Position numbers and translations under genes: made by a program. The notes beneath the pieces were generated by a model, which was not told the DNA's origin, searched no databases, and saw only the letters and a list, made by a program, of their open reading frames with translations. Shown in pieces: positions 48,501-59,723 of a stretch of DNA of 64,000 bases; the stretch's first letter is position 1, and the number at the start of each line of letters is the position of its first letter. The stretch is from Trichoplusia ni (lineage: Eukaryota; Arthropoda; Insecta; Lepidoptera; Noctuidae), in NCBI RefSeq assembly GCF_003590095.1, contig NC_039481.1, positions 9,145,895-9,209,894 on the forward strand, in the 5' to 3' direction.

Positions 48501-51500
48501 CTCTCCGATATTACCGAACTGCCCATGTCTGGTGATAGTGGTGACTTGTTAACACATTACTTTATTGTCTAGTCAATATCAATAGAAAGATCAATAGTTA
48601 TTATATATATTATCTGCAATATTTTAAAAAGAAAAAAACGAAACTGCCCTATTCATGTACCAAGCTCAACAAAAATCATTTATGAACGTGACGTTCTCAA
48701 TTTCCGAGTAAAACAAATGCGTGCGCTTTATTCCAGTATTTTTTAAGTTTAATTTCAAATGTCGTCCTAAATCCTCCCCTATTGAAGTCTCCAGTCAGCG
48801 CGATATACGTGATGAAAGTCTCCACTCCGACCTGTACTTCGTATGCCTTATGGAAGAGTACAACATACAATACTACACTTAATTTTAATAGTCATAAAGT
48901 CCATTTTCAAGTGTGACAAAAATGCCACTAAGATTCGCTCAGAGATTCAAATCCACAAAGACCATCCGTTCAGATAGTTGTTGACTACCCCCTACACCTC
49001 TATATTGACACTATTACTTACTCTATCATAATAACCATAAGGTTCATATTAGAATGACGTATTCTCTTCTAGTCTAACTTAAAAGCCCGGTAGGTGAATG
49101 TTTCCATACCTGACTGTGCTTCATAGGCGTTCTGATCGTTGTTGTCCACGTCGTACACCGGCGTGACGTTATGGCAGAGTGCTAGCGCCAGTACGGCCTC
49201 CCACACCTGGCGCGGCGTGGGGGCCAGCGGCTGGCCGCGGGAGGGGGGCGAGCTCGGCAGGGAGGGGGCGTCGTTCGTCACGTATTGGGTTAGGAGACCT
49301 TCTACCTGTTGGCACGAGAAAATTGGTCAAACTTTCATTTCACTAAAGCCGTCCAGGCTTTAATGAAATGAAAGTTTTCAGGAATGATAATGGTAAGTCT
49401 CATTATTATTTTTTTGAGAATTATGATGTTTAATTGCGTTTCAAGGCTACTCGTTTGAAATGAAATATAGAATTTTGTGTTTAGTTAACACCTATTTTCT
49501 GACCAGACTATACAGAATTTGCGGATTGTGTCAAAGTAAAAAAAAAACATGTGACACAGAGTATCCTAGAAAGACATGTAACGTCAGACATTAACAAAAC
49601 AGCAATACTTTAACGATCTACATTCCCTTTCAAGTACTAACCTCATAAAAATTATTATTATCGAACAGCGCATTCCCTAGATGCAGTTTCTGGAAGACCA
49701 TTTCGTTCTTGGTGAGCGTGCCTGTCTTGTCCGCCAGCAGGTACTGTATCCTGCCGAGCTCCTCAGGGATGGTCGTGGAGCGCATCACTGTGCCTTCGAT
49801 CTTCTTGTCACGTTGGATCGTCCACGAGTAGAAGGCTTTGCCCATGTCCAAGTTTACTCTTAAACTGGAAACAAAGGGATTACATTTTAGATGTCGGTTT
49901 TTGTTGTATGTTAGTTAATATGGGTGCTTAAACTATTGTCCGCCTTGAAGATGTTTTTTTTAAGATTTTTTTTATTCCTTTTGTGTTAACTTTTTATCAG
50001 CGGGTTATGACTGCTTCACTCGACTTTTTGGCAAGATTTTCAGATCCTTCTGCTAAAGTAAGTTTCAGGATTATTGAATTTCAACTCGATAGCCTTTTCC
50101 GGAATGCACCGTAACTTAGGGCATTATATTACATTACATACAACGACTAACTTTTGTATCGAATAGATGCCATTTGAAAAATTGTCACTATACATTCAAT
50201 TAGTTTCTTTTTCACTATTTTTCTAAATCTCACATCAAATTACAATTACATAATCACACTTACCTAATCGGAATAATATAAGAGAACAGCAGCACGAATC
50301 TGAAGAGGAACCCGTACCAGGGCCCAGCGAAGCCCTTGAGGATGATGAGCAGCATAGAGATGGTGAGCGTGGCCACGAACAGCAGCTTCGTGAGATTGTT
50401 GACCTGCAGGTCGAGACGACCCACCTTCGAGCGGGGAACGGCGTTGTTCATCACACTGCGGGTTTCACTACCTGAGGGTTTAGTTGATAAGGTCAATGAT
50501 TGAGGGTAATGGTATTGAATGTCGGTCTGTGTTAGTTCGAATGAAATATTCGGACGGAAATAAATATCGATTTTTTGCTTCCTTCTACAATTTCAGTAGT
50601 GGAATACATAAGTTTGAGTTTCGATAGCGCCAAAATATTCAAGTACTGCCTCCCTTTCCTCCTCCCATTTATCTACTGGGGGGACTACTGACAAGAAGCC
50701 GTATCATCTGGATTTTCTCGACTTTTCTTCTCAAGCCAATTAGGAAAATTTAACAGAACCTACCTTAAAAATGATTTAGCATGTAAAAGTAAGACCATTT
50801 ATCGCTTTTGTAGAGTAAACAATTTTCATTTAATTTCAATTAAAAACCTTCATTCCAATTCTGATATGAATTTAGGTTATATTTACCAGTGTATATAATT
50901 AGTCCGGTGGCCTGTCCTGACGCGACGACGCAGCCGCTCCACAGAGTATTCTCTATATGCAGCGAGTCGGTCTCGCCTTCGTCTAACCGGGTGCAGGTCC
51001 CGATGAACTCGTGGATGTCCTTCTCTGGCTTCTCCGCGAAGATCTGAGCGTTGATGTCCAGGAGATGGGCATCAGTCTGCAGCTTCTGTGTCGATGGCAG
51101 CGGGATTCTGTAGGGAGGTGGATGTTGATGTAGAGTTTATGATGGGAATACATTATACGAATTCAGAGAAAGGGCGGGAAACGGTTCTAAAGTACGAAGT
51201 CTATTTTTGAGAAAAATGACTCTTCCCTTAAATAATATTTTTTCAAAAACACCCAATAAATCTAGACCAAGACCATAAATTTTAACTCACACATAAGGTT
51301 GCCCCATGCGAGGATCGTACTTCAGTACATCGTGCACAGAGGTCGTTGGGATTGCAAGATCCCAACGACCTCTGTGCACGATAAAACGACTTTGGGCGAC
51401 GTACTGCCGTCCGATTCGTAGCTACCGAAATCGCAAGAAGAATTTACAATTCACCTCCTTATAAAACAACTATTTGTTTGGCTTAAAATCGGCCATATTG

Positions 51501-54500
51501 CAAAGCAAAATTAGGTTCGACTTTATTATTCAATACGCTGAAAGCGCTACTAAGGTCGCTTGACCAAGAATTTGAAATTGTAATTGGATCGTGTTGTATC
51601 TTACGGCGGATGTGTTGGTAAAACGACTGGCGCATATAGCCAGAAGTCGTAATTACAAGTCCTGTCCGAGGTTTTGACATTTTTCATATTATTATTTGTA
51701 TTCATTAAAAAAAATCATATTCGTCTACTACAGTTATAATAAGTCCATTAAATCCCCACACAATGTAACATGTCCATCATTCATTAACAACGCAATCAAG
51801 TTGTATGATGTATGACTAATGCCATTGACACGAGACGAAGATAAAAGTATTTTTAATACTAGATAAGTAGAACAATATTTATAGTGATCTGTTACTTTAT
51901 TATCAACGACGTATCGGACGTAAATATCCGCTTTACAAGTAAATAGACTATTAAATATTTACAAGAAAACGGGATATTAGTGTTTCAGAATTAACTTATT
52001 GATCCCAAAATTATAAGTTTCAGTTTTACTAGAGCGATTTGTCATTTGTCATCGAACTTTTGAGAACTAGTGAGACGGAGAGGTATTGCCTGTCTATTAC
52101 AGGAAAAATCTCAAAGTGCTTTTCATTTTCTCCTAAATCGGAACTCATACGAAAAGGACTAAAAACATATGGAATACGACAAAAACACACCATGACCTAC
52201 CTCAACTTCCAATCAATCTCTCCATCCAGCTGGTCTGTCCTTATGAACACAGTGCCCATGGTCTCGTTGGTCCTCAGTAGTATCATATCAGCCGGCACCC
52301 TCTGTCCTTTGTGCAGCATCACGATGTCCCCCACTCGCAGTTCTGAGGAGGCCACTTGTTCTATGATGAATGGACGGTAGTCTGATGACGGGCAGTCGAG
52401 GACTACGCGCTCGTAGCGTTGTCTATTCACTTCTCTGTCACGTCTGTAAGAGTTATAGGAATATTTTTAAACTTATACATACATAAATTTCTTCATCTTT
52501 TTCATGAGTAATTGTGTCATTACGTATAACTAACGTATATACCTGAAAATAAACGTATTTTAATTTAATAAATAATTCAATTTAAAATAATCCTGATTTG
52601 GCGCAGTGATTAGAGCTCCACAGGAGAAGACTATGTCCAGCTGTGGCCTAATATGTTACGTTAATATAGCGCAATACACCGAAGTATAAAACGTGGATCA
52701 TATCGTGGAAAGTAGATTATAGTGTAAAAGGGGTTCCGTAGACAAAAAAAAACAAATAATTGGAGGGTTCATGAGATACATGGGTCTGTAGAGCAATAGG
52801 GTTCCGTTTTAAACATTTGGTAAGACAACATTACATTACGTACATTTGGTAAGGTTTTTTAAAAGTGTAAGATAGGTAAGGTTTTAATCCCATGCTGCCT
52901 ATAGAGTAATGAACTTGTGTACTGATATTGAAGTTCATAATTCATATCACGCAAAGACGACATTATCTTGTTGCCACGAGAGGATATTGACCCGAATATT
53001 ATCAACAACGTATATTATTTTTTAAAATACTTAACTCAGTCGTGACGTCACTTGATCAAAATGAAACATTAATTTCGTCTAAAGAGGTTAAACTGAACAC
53101 TTGGCGTGTTCGAGATACGTACGAATTAAATTCTGCATAATTAAGTTAACACGCAGCGCCGAATAGGTAATAACAGAGTATCAAAGTTCTAAACTTTGTG
53201 ATAATGAATCAGACCATTGTTTTAAATACTATCTAACTTCATATCTTCAATGGAAATCTTTATTATAATAGAAGTTGTTGAATAAATGCAAATAAAGTAT
53301 ACAGTGTAATCGTTTCTGACGCACTTGATTTGCAGGCAGAAGATGATCGATTCACTTGTTTTTTACCAGAGAGGAGGAGGTTCTCAATTCGGCTATATTT
53401 TGTGTTCTCTTATTCTGTATCTAATCCATTATACTTCAGTTTAATTTTTATCCGTTTGAGTTTGAATAAATATTCATTTTTAAGCTTGAATACGGATACT
53501 ACGTTACGTAAGCAATCCACAGCCTCTTACCAAACAGTGATAATTCCTGAAGCTAATCTTCTACCATTCTCTCTTGGCTGAAAAGCAAAAGCTGACTAAG
53601 CTAACAGCACATGGCATGGGGACACTGGATAATGTCAGACGCGCACCAAGTAAACAACCTGATACCCTCATTTCATTTACCGGAACCCTTGGATCGCTTG
53701 CGTACCCGATGAGTAGCATACTTAGTACCCAAGCGTAAAGACTGGAAAATAAAAATGCAGTATTACACGATTACTCACCTATATCTTCTAAAGTCATCAA
53801 CAGCTTCCCTGAACAGTGTAACAGCCAACACGAAGCACAAAGGTCCCCAATACGTGTAGAGATAGCCGATGCGAATGCTGGGGATGAACTGACTGACAGC
53901 CATCACCAAGAAGTACATGTTCAAGAAGAAACGGAACTGCTCGTACAGTACTATCGGCAGGAATGTAATGATGTTGTATTTCTGGAAAAAAGGGGTATTT
54001 ATTATGTTATCATCATCATCATCATCTCAGCCTATCGCCGTCCACTGCTGAACGTAGGCCTCCCCCATTTATTATGTTATGGTTGTACAAATTATGGGAA
54101 TAATTTTAGGTTTGTATATTCTTCATATCGAATTGATGGCAAAAAAAATTGTCGTCCCAGAAATTGGCTTCGTGAATGGAATTGTCCATATGTCAGATAA
54201 TCTATAGTGCACAGTATTGTAAGTTTGTATGTGTTAGTGTATTGTGAGCTCTGTACCTATAGTTCAAGGTTTCAAGGGCACTCATTGCGGGTCTGGTAAG
54301 TCCTATAAAAAAACTTACACATACACACATATTATGTCATAACGAGTCCTTCCGTATTTTAAGAAGGCAGGTTTTAGACCAATTTTAGTAATTCATCGGC
54401 AATTGTTAATGGCAGAATCGAGGCCCAGTCCTACGACACGATTTATGTAAATAAAATATACTTTTCATGTTAAGGAACGGATAGGCATCCGTTGTTTAAT

Positions 54501-57500
54501 TCTTATTAATATTATACAATTTGAATGTGAGAGGTCGTAAAATTGTATGTTTTTATGACTCTACTGAAGTAATAATTATGTACTGTTGTAATCGTTTTTA
54601 CACTGTTAGAACGATTTGTATGTAAAATTTAGTGTGACTGGCCATGAATATTGGCTACCATCTTCGAGCTATTGAACTCGTTATATCTACAGAGCGTGCG
54701 GGAACCTGATTGGTTAACTCGAATAATGGCATTCATCGTCGCAAGGGCGTACGGATAAAGGCGAAATTACGTGGGATATCGCAAGTAGGTACAAGTATTA
54801 CGTGCTTTTCTTATCGACAGCCGACAATTAAAACAAAGTACGTACATATAAAATGCACCTATACAACTCAGTATGAAAGAATTTGAGAAAGAAAACCTTG
54901 CTTAATTTAATCAATAATCTTTTGTTTCGGACACATTTTTTTTATTAAAGAATATAATTATGTAGGTACGTAAAAATTTGATCAACCTTCGTTAAGCACA
55001 GTGACTTTAGTACTGATAGTAGAATAAGAGAGAAAATTATAATAAATCTTTCGGATCACGGTAAAAACCAGTCATTGTTTAACATTTACCTAATCTGTAG
55101 ATAAATTCAAATGATTAAGTAGGTTGCAGTTTTATCTCTTAAGTTTGGAAGGAGGACGAGACGCGTGAGAATGGCGGATTTTGGAATCTAAAAACAGGAC
55201 ATATATAAGGTTTTTCTAAACATAGTCAGTTCTTCGGTTGATCGTGGTGTACGAACACACTGTGCGTTTCGCGAGAGGCCCAAGACAATAAATTATTAGA
55301 CCCGGACTACCAATGTAGCCCTCGGACGCTCCTCCCTCTACACTACAACAAATCCGAACGGATGGCAACCCTACAAGTAGATAAGGCTAGTCTGTTAGCA
55401 GCAAACTGTAACAGAATAGTAGCTATTGAATGACTAATTACTTACATAACCACAGCCCACAGAATACCAATGAAACGGCCGTGACAATGATCGAAGCTGT
55501 ACCTACTTAATTACATGTAGAGTACGTAGGTATATGTAGGTCGGTTCAAGTTTAGTTTTACCTAAATAAGCAACTAGTTTTTGCTGCCAGCTACGCACGC
55601 GTGGATGTTAATTATCTTAGTACGAAGTAGTCTAACCTTTTGTATAATCGAATAATTTTTATCGGAATCGTTTTAGAAGATTAATGTTAAAAGGGTAGTA
55701 GACAAACAAAATGACTTTTACGTTAAAAGACGGCAGGCTGAGTAGGAGATTGCGGGACGATAGATTCCTTTTCGCAAAACTAACCGCTGTTAGCCATAGA
55801 CCGAGATCATTTTAAATTTGGTCGACGAGTTGTATACAAACAAAATATAAATAATATTCTGGCGTATGATGCTCAGTAAAACTTATCGGCTTGAGAAGGT
55901 ATCGATTAGATATGGTCGATAACCATAACAAACATCGTCATTCGATGTATAATTTTGATATCATGAGTCGACTTAAATTAAGCATATAGCGTTTTTTTAA
56001 GGGCCATGTTAACAAAAGTCGAATAATAATAGGTATGTGAGATTTTGTTCAAAGCTAGAACTGGTTCTTGTTGCCAACTATGTAATAGAACAGTTAGCTA
56101 CACATGTCTATACAATAATACCATTTTATTTGTAAAGTAATATTGATATTGAATGTATTTACCATGAACATTTATTACCGAAGTTTTATAAGGCATTTAA
56201 ACGATTATATTATACACAAACAACTGGCTTGAAGAGAACAAAAGAAAAGAACTTTATATTAAAAAAAAACCTGAACTCTACAAATATGTTATCATCAGAT
56301 TATTATTTGTATGTATGTGTACCTAAATTTAGTTATAGAATTCTCCAATAAACCTGTGTGACTTTTTAACCTACTACAAAAAGAGGTTTAGATCTAGATT
56401 TATATGATACAGTATCATAGCTTTCACTTGTCTTAAAAGTGCAAAACAAAATGCATTGGTCACTCAGCATCACATTTACTTGTGGCTCAGAGTGACCTCA
56501 TTACTTCATTATGCTCACTGATCTATAGGCGGAAACTTTCCAACTGCTTATGTTACAGCCTCATTAATATAAATAAAGGTTGAATACAAATAAACATGTA
56601 TATGACTGCTCTGCATTTTTGAGTTATTCCAAAGTCTTACTAGAATGTTGATTAATGTTTGTAAAGCACACTTACTAAATAAAAACTTTTTGATTTTAGG
56701 GGTATTTAGTTTTTGAAAGATGATTGTATTTTCAAATAACCTCTACTAACGATCTGCGATGCAATGCCCTTCTACTCATTTCATACTAAGCACCTCCGCC
56801 AGTTTCAAAATCACTTTATTGTAATGCATATTGCATACAATTCTAAGCTCTAGTCATCTCAAAATCTACTAATACTACTTAAAATAATTACAAATGTTTA
56901 AATCACTTAGATGAAAAGATAAAGTCATGTGTACAAATGTTAATCCAACATATAGAAATCTTGTAAATAAGTCTCAATATAGTTTGCTTAATAAACAAAA
57001 CTGGTTTAACACCCCAATAAACCTATATTTAGTTTCAAGCTCATTAATATTTAAAAGGATGAATATTATTTGTGGACTAGCTGTTGCCCGCAACTTTGTC
57101 CGCATGGTTAGAAGATATAAGTTAGGAATTTTTAAACAAAAAGCCCTCGAAGATTAATATTTTTCGCCATTTTTGCCACATTTTCCATTGTATCTTCGCT
57201 CCTATTAGTTGCAGCGTGATGTTATATAGCCTAAAACCTTCCTTGATTAGTGGTCTATTGAACACAAAAAGGTTTTTTTCAATTTGAACCAGTAGTTCCT
57301 GAGATTAGCGCGTTCAAACAAACAAACAAACTCTTCAGCTTTATATATTAGTATAGATATAGATTACTTGTGTTCAAAGTAATGTTATTATGTGAAGACT
57401 GCAGTCTTGTAATAAATGTGTGCAAGCATTGTATCTTTATCTTAATGACTGAAAAGGGTCAGGTCAGCCATTTTGAAGCTAATAATGACATTTCTATTAA

Positions 57501-58207
57501 CACAATAAATCTAACTGGTTTCTTATCAGTTTTCTTACTTAATCCATTTAATTGTTTTTTTGTTAGATGTAACTGCAATATTATTACAGCATGAGTAGTT
57601 TGTATCCTATTATAATTTATGGCAATGTAAACAGTATTATTTATATGATAACAGGACTTCTCACTTCCTAGAAAATATTTAAACAATGATTGGTTTAGAT
57701 TGCAATTTAAATACAACAGTGTTGTTTTTTAATATGGAACATGAACACAAAGGCACTTTTTTATTCTTCTGTCTTTGTATAGGCCATCTGCCTAGCAATT
57801 TTATTATTTTACTTTTATTTATTTCTTTTCAACATTATTATTAATGTTGGTTTTAGATTGTATAAACTGTATAATTTTGCAGGCATAGACATCTTACATG
57901 CCTTTTTGAATTGTTCTGAGTATAGAAGACATTCAGATACTTTTATGGATTTTGAATAATTTAGATAAATATGTCACACTGACCTGATTACACACGTAGT
58001 TAGGCGGAAATTCTTCATCTGGTAGCTGACCCAAATAAATAGCTCTTGAACTCAATTTCTTCCTCCGAAACCTCCAAAACTGCAGCCTATAACAAATCAA
58101 CATAGAGTAATTGTTTCAACAAACAAAGAGAAAAATAATGAAAAAACATCTTACCTTGACCATAAGGATTTCTTTTTAGGTCTCGTCAGTAACGGCGTGG
58201 TCTCCAT
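42569..58207 (-). CDS. ATP9A/B-like: Probable phospholipid-transporting P4-ATPase, ATP9/Neo1 class, 1054 residues
   Basis: Eighteen exons join in phase: 58207-58155, 58086-57984, 53981-53779, 52443-52201, 51107-50887, 50471-50264, 49864-49642, 49305-49110, 48528-48413, 48009-47872, 47307-47134, 46765-46604, 46120-45932, 45715-45529, 44761-44586, 44161-43930, 43401-43198 and 42705-42569. Landmarks: TM1-2 (YNIITFLPIVLYEQFRFF), A-domain RTDQLDGEIDWKLR, phosphorylation loop ADKTGTLTKNE (Asp389), nucleotide-binding YQASSPDEVALVKW and YYVKGADV, hinge WMLTGDKLETA, GDGGNDVAMIQEAD, and C-terminal helices ending SCLPLYIVKHMHRK. Sequence and length (human ATP9A is ~1047) place it in class 2 P4-ATPases. 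These act in endosomes/trans-Golgi, affect lipid asymmetry and recycling, and work without a CDC50 partner. The A-domain motif reads DGEI rather than DGET. Intron 2 is 4 kb. Confidence 0.95.
43483..43760 (-). mobile_element. Two adjacent SINE fragments in an ATP9 intron
   Basis: Two decayed pieces, at 43483-43620 and 43660-43750, carry the tail motifs of the SINE family seen at 36455 and 48186, such as ATTCTTGTGTC, CAAGTCACACGCA, ACAAGCATTCGTGGA and CAATCCTTGTGTCGCGTGGGG. The tRNA-like heads are missing. Confidence 0.5.
44824..44847. repeat. (TTTA)n microsatellite
   Basis: About five to six TTTA units lie in the intron between the exons at 44586-44761 and 45529-45715. A shorter TA run occurs at about 45001-45017. 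Confidence 0.8.
45113..45290 (-). mobile_element. Decayed tRNA-SINE copy in an ATP9 intron
   Basis: It contains TAATTCTTGTGTCGGCGGGG, CAAGTCACACGCAAAA, ACAAGAATTCGTGGATCACAC and a damaged B-box (GCGGAGATCGAAACTGC at about 45240-45256), in the same order as the better copy at 48186-48341. Confidence 0.5.
47405..47655 (+). mobile_element. Non-LTR retrotransposon 3' fragment (reverse-transcriptase C-terminus)
   Basis: The plus strand reads, with a frame shift between pieces, GHVERMGKDRSVKRAYLGRP and later DWREVAKNRVKWRSLVLEAK then TQFGSLSQWSK. These resemble the C-terminal end of reverse-transcriptase ORFs of RTE/CR1-type elements, which are abundant in Lepidoptera. It lies antisense in an ATP9 intron and is broken. 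Confidence 0.6.
48186..48341 (-). mobile_element. tRNA-derived SINE, best copy in the window
   Basis: On the minus strand a head starts TGCATGGATAGCCGAGTGGT (A-box, ending in TTGAG), passes a B-box GGGTTCGATCCCC (48269-48281), and continues to a tail with ACAAATATTTGTGTG, TTTGTGAAACCCCCGCGACA and CAAGGATTGCGGGAGTCG. The A-box resembles a leucine/serine tRNA. It is a fossil Pol III transcription unit in an ATP9 intron rather than a tRNA gene: the acceptor stem does not pair, and a family tail follows. Confidence 0.7.
51329..51382. repeat. Perfect 24-bp-arm hairpin in ATP9 intron 4
   Basis: Bases 51329-51352 (ATCGTGCACAGAGGTCGTTG...) are exactly complementary to 51359-51382, with a six-base loop TGCAAG. 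Such a perfect, uninterrupted stem is unusual against the diverged sequence around it. Confidence 0.85.
52730..52825 (-). repeat. Interspersed repeat fragment, reverse copy of the 20610 family
   Basis: Read on the minus strand it contains AAAACGGAACCCTATTGCTC followed by ATGTATCTCATGAACCC, the same pair of motifs in the same order as the copy at 20610-20705. Confidence 0.4.
53997..54080 (-). mobile_element. Truncated retroposon tail with intact target-site duplication
   Basis: ATTTATTATGTTAT occurs at 53997-54010 and again at 54067-54080, flanking 56 bases that read on the minus strand GGGGGAGGCCTACGTTCAGC then AGTGGACGGCGATAGGCTGA and GATGATGATG. That sequence is the common lepidopteran (CAT)n-associated retroposon 3' end. 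The 14-base direct repeats mark a 5'-truncated insertion in ATP9 intron 2, only 15 bases upstream of the exon at 53779-53981. Confidence 0.8.
54081..57983. other. Bulk of ATP9 intron 2
   Basis: The first 3 kb is AT-rich with no coding signal. A degenerate repeat lies near its upper end (57073-57362). Confidence 0.5.
57073..57362 (+). repeat. Degenerate lepidopteran interspersed repeat
   Basis: It opens GGACTAGCTGTTGCCCGCAA then CTTTGTCCGCATGG, continues with AAAACCTTCCTTGATTAG, AACCAGTAGTTCCTGAGATTAGCG, CAAACAAACAAACAAACTC and ends TATATTAGTATAGATA. This is the order of a widespread lepidopteran repeat (helitron- or SINE-like). It lies in ATP9 intron 2. Confidence 0.6.
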
Positions 58208-59582
58208 ATTTAGAGTACAATATATATCACAATGCCACTTAACTGTTTACATTATATTAATTAAAACTAGTGGAATATATTAACTTCCTTCCAACCACAA
58301 TAAAAATAAAGTTGCCTCGACACAAGTATACAAACACAAGCCCTCAATTTGACAGCAAGGCGTTTACTGTCAAACAATGCCATAGAGAATAAATGAGGGA
58401 TACAAATTAATTTCACAGAAAGCTTCCATTGTGATTGTTCTAGGAGTATCTCTTACAGCAATCACAACAGAAATAAGATACCTTCATTATATATCTTATT
58501 GGTTTTGCATATTCGTACAGATAAAAAGTCATAACCTTAAAATATATTATACAGCGAACATTTAAAAAGTTGTGATACAGGCTTGTTTTGGGAAAATGAA
58601 TTTCGTCTGTTCGTTTGTTGTTTGTTTATTCAAATTGGAATATTTTCGTCCCAAACGGGATTCAATTTTAGAAGAGCAGTTGTTAAGTTATAGAAATATG
58701 AAATAAACCATAAAGTTAAATTTATAGAAGCTGGAAATTGGTAGAAGTATCATGGAGGTTGGTCACATTTAGTAGGTAAATAAATATGGCGGTGTCGTAA
58801 CGTCGGGGCGTGTAATAAAGTGTAAGCCACTATAAATAAATGCAATAAATAACATTAAAGTGACATACTTTAAGTTTAAAAAATATTCACGGTGTTCAAT
58901 AAATAATTACATGTTCGAAAAAAATAGTGTGTAAGTAATGACCAATTAGATCAATGACTTGGGATGGTGTACGGTGGTTGACATTAGGGGAGACGGGGCT
59001 TCGCTGCGTCGTCGTCGGTTCTCTCTCTCATCTGCGCTTGTTAGAAAGTAAGACAAGATGTGTTTATAGTAATGTTTATTTGTACGTTGTACGTAGTTAG
59101 TTAAATTGCGGGCTCTGGTTAATTATTCCACGATTTCTGATGCCTAGTGCGAAGTTTTCGTAATACAACGTACTCAGTAATTAAGTTTGCAAAGGCTCTT
59201 ATTAGATTGTAATGCGCCGCAAACGTCGGAGGCAGTGCGTCTGTTGTCTCTGTCGCGGCGGCCGGGCACACCTCCGTTGACCTATTTTCTGGTTATTGCA
59301 TTCAACCTAACTATTTATGTCTTGGGGTGTAAGTGGGCCGCCGGTTTTGCATCGCGTATGCAATAATTCAGTTTAGCCCCCGTCAGCCACCGTTGCAGTC
59401 CATAAATCCCAGTTAATTGATCTCTAATATATATTTAAAAGTGCAGAAAGTAATGTGACTTTAATCATTTGATTCAGTGCTGTGCAAAAAATGAGAACTA
59501 ATGATTAAAATGTTGTATTGTCACAGATATTGAGAATCAAGAGGACAGTGAATTGAAGTGTTATTTGTATAGTAGTGGTGGT
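58208..59582. promoter_or_regulatory. Shared upstream region between ATP9 and the plus-strand gene
   Basis: ATP9 (minus) starts at 58207, and the plus-strand gene opens its first coding exon at 59645. The interval has a CpG-containing patch around 58980-59040 and another at 59215-59280, suitable for the plus-strand promoter. TTGTCACAG at 59518-59526 is a good acceptor, so the plus-strand 5' UTR may contain an intron. No TATA box is convincing. Confidence 0.4.
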
Positions 59583-59648
59583 ATGATGGCATGTTGTGTG
59601 CCGGCCAGGGTTTTGGGTTTGATAAAGGGTGAGAAGACTGCAATATGA
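59583..59648 (+). promoter_or_regulatory. Upstream ORF overlapping the main start codon
   Basis: A 21-codon frame starts MMACCVPARVLGL and ends at TGA 59646-59648. The main start at 59645-59647 overlaps that stop (ATATGATG, also giving a second ATG at 59648). This layout allows termination-reinitiation or start-site competition. Confidence 0.55.
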
Positions 59649-59723
59649 TGGACTCGGACCTGCCACCTGGTAGTTGCAACTCTACTGGACATCTGTCCAC
59701 AATCGGATACCATACTCTGCCAG
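59645..59723 (+). CDS. First coding exon of a partial plus-strand gene, product unknown
   Basis: The exon starts ATGATG and encodes MMDSDLPPGSCNSTGHLSTI followed by GYHTLP, ending in phase 1 at a GTAAGTG donor. No second exon could be identified before the window ends, so the first intron exceeds 4 kb. Long first introns and leader uORFs are common in regulatory genes, but 26 residues are too few to assign a family. The small Ser/Gly/Pro-rich N-terminus has no signal peptide. Either ATG could be the start. Confidence 0.5.

Noticed and set aside
56927..57157. 76-codon frame
   Set aside because: It runs into the degenerate interspersed repeat at 57073 and has no recognisable domain.
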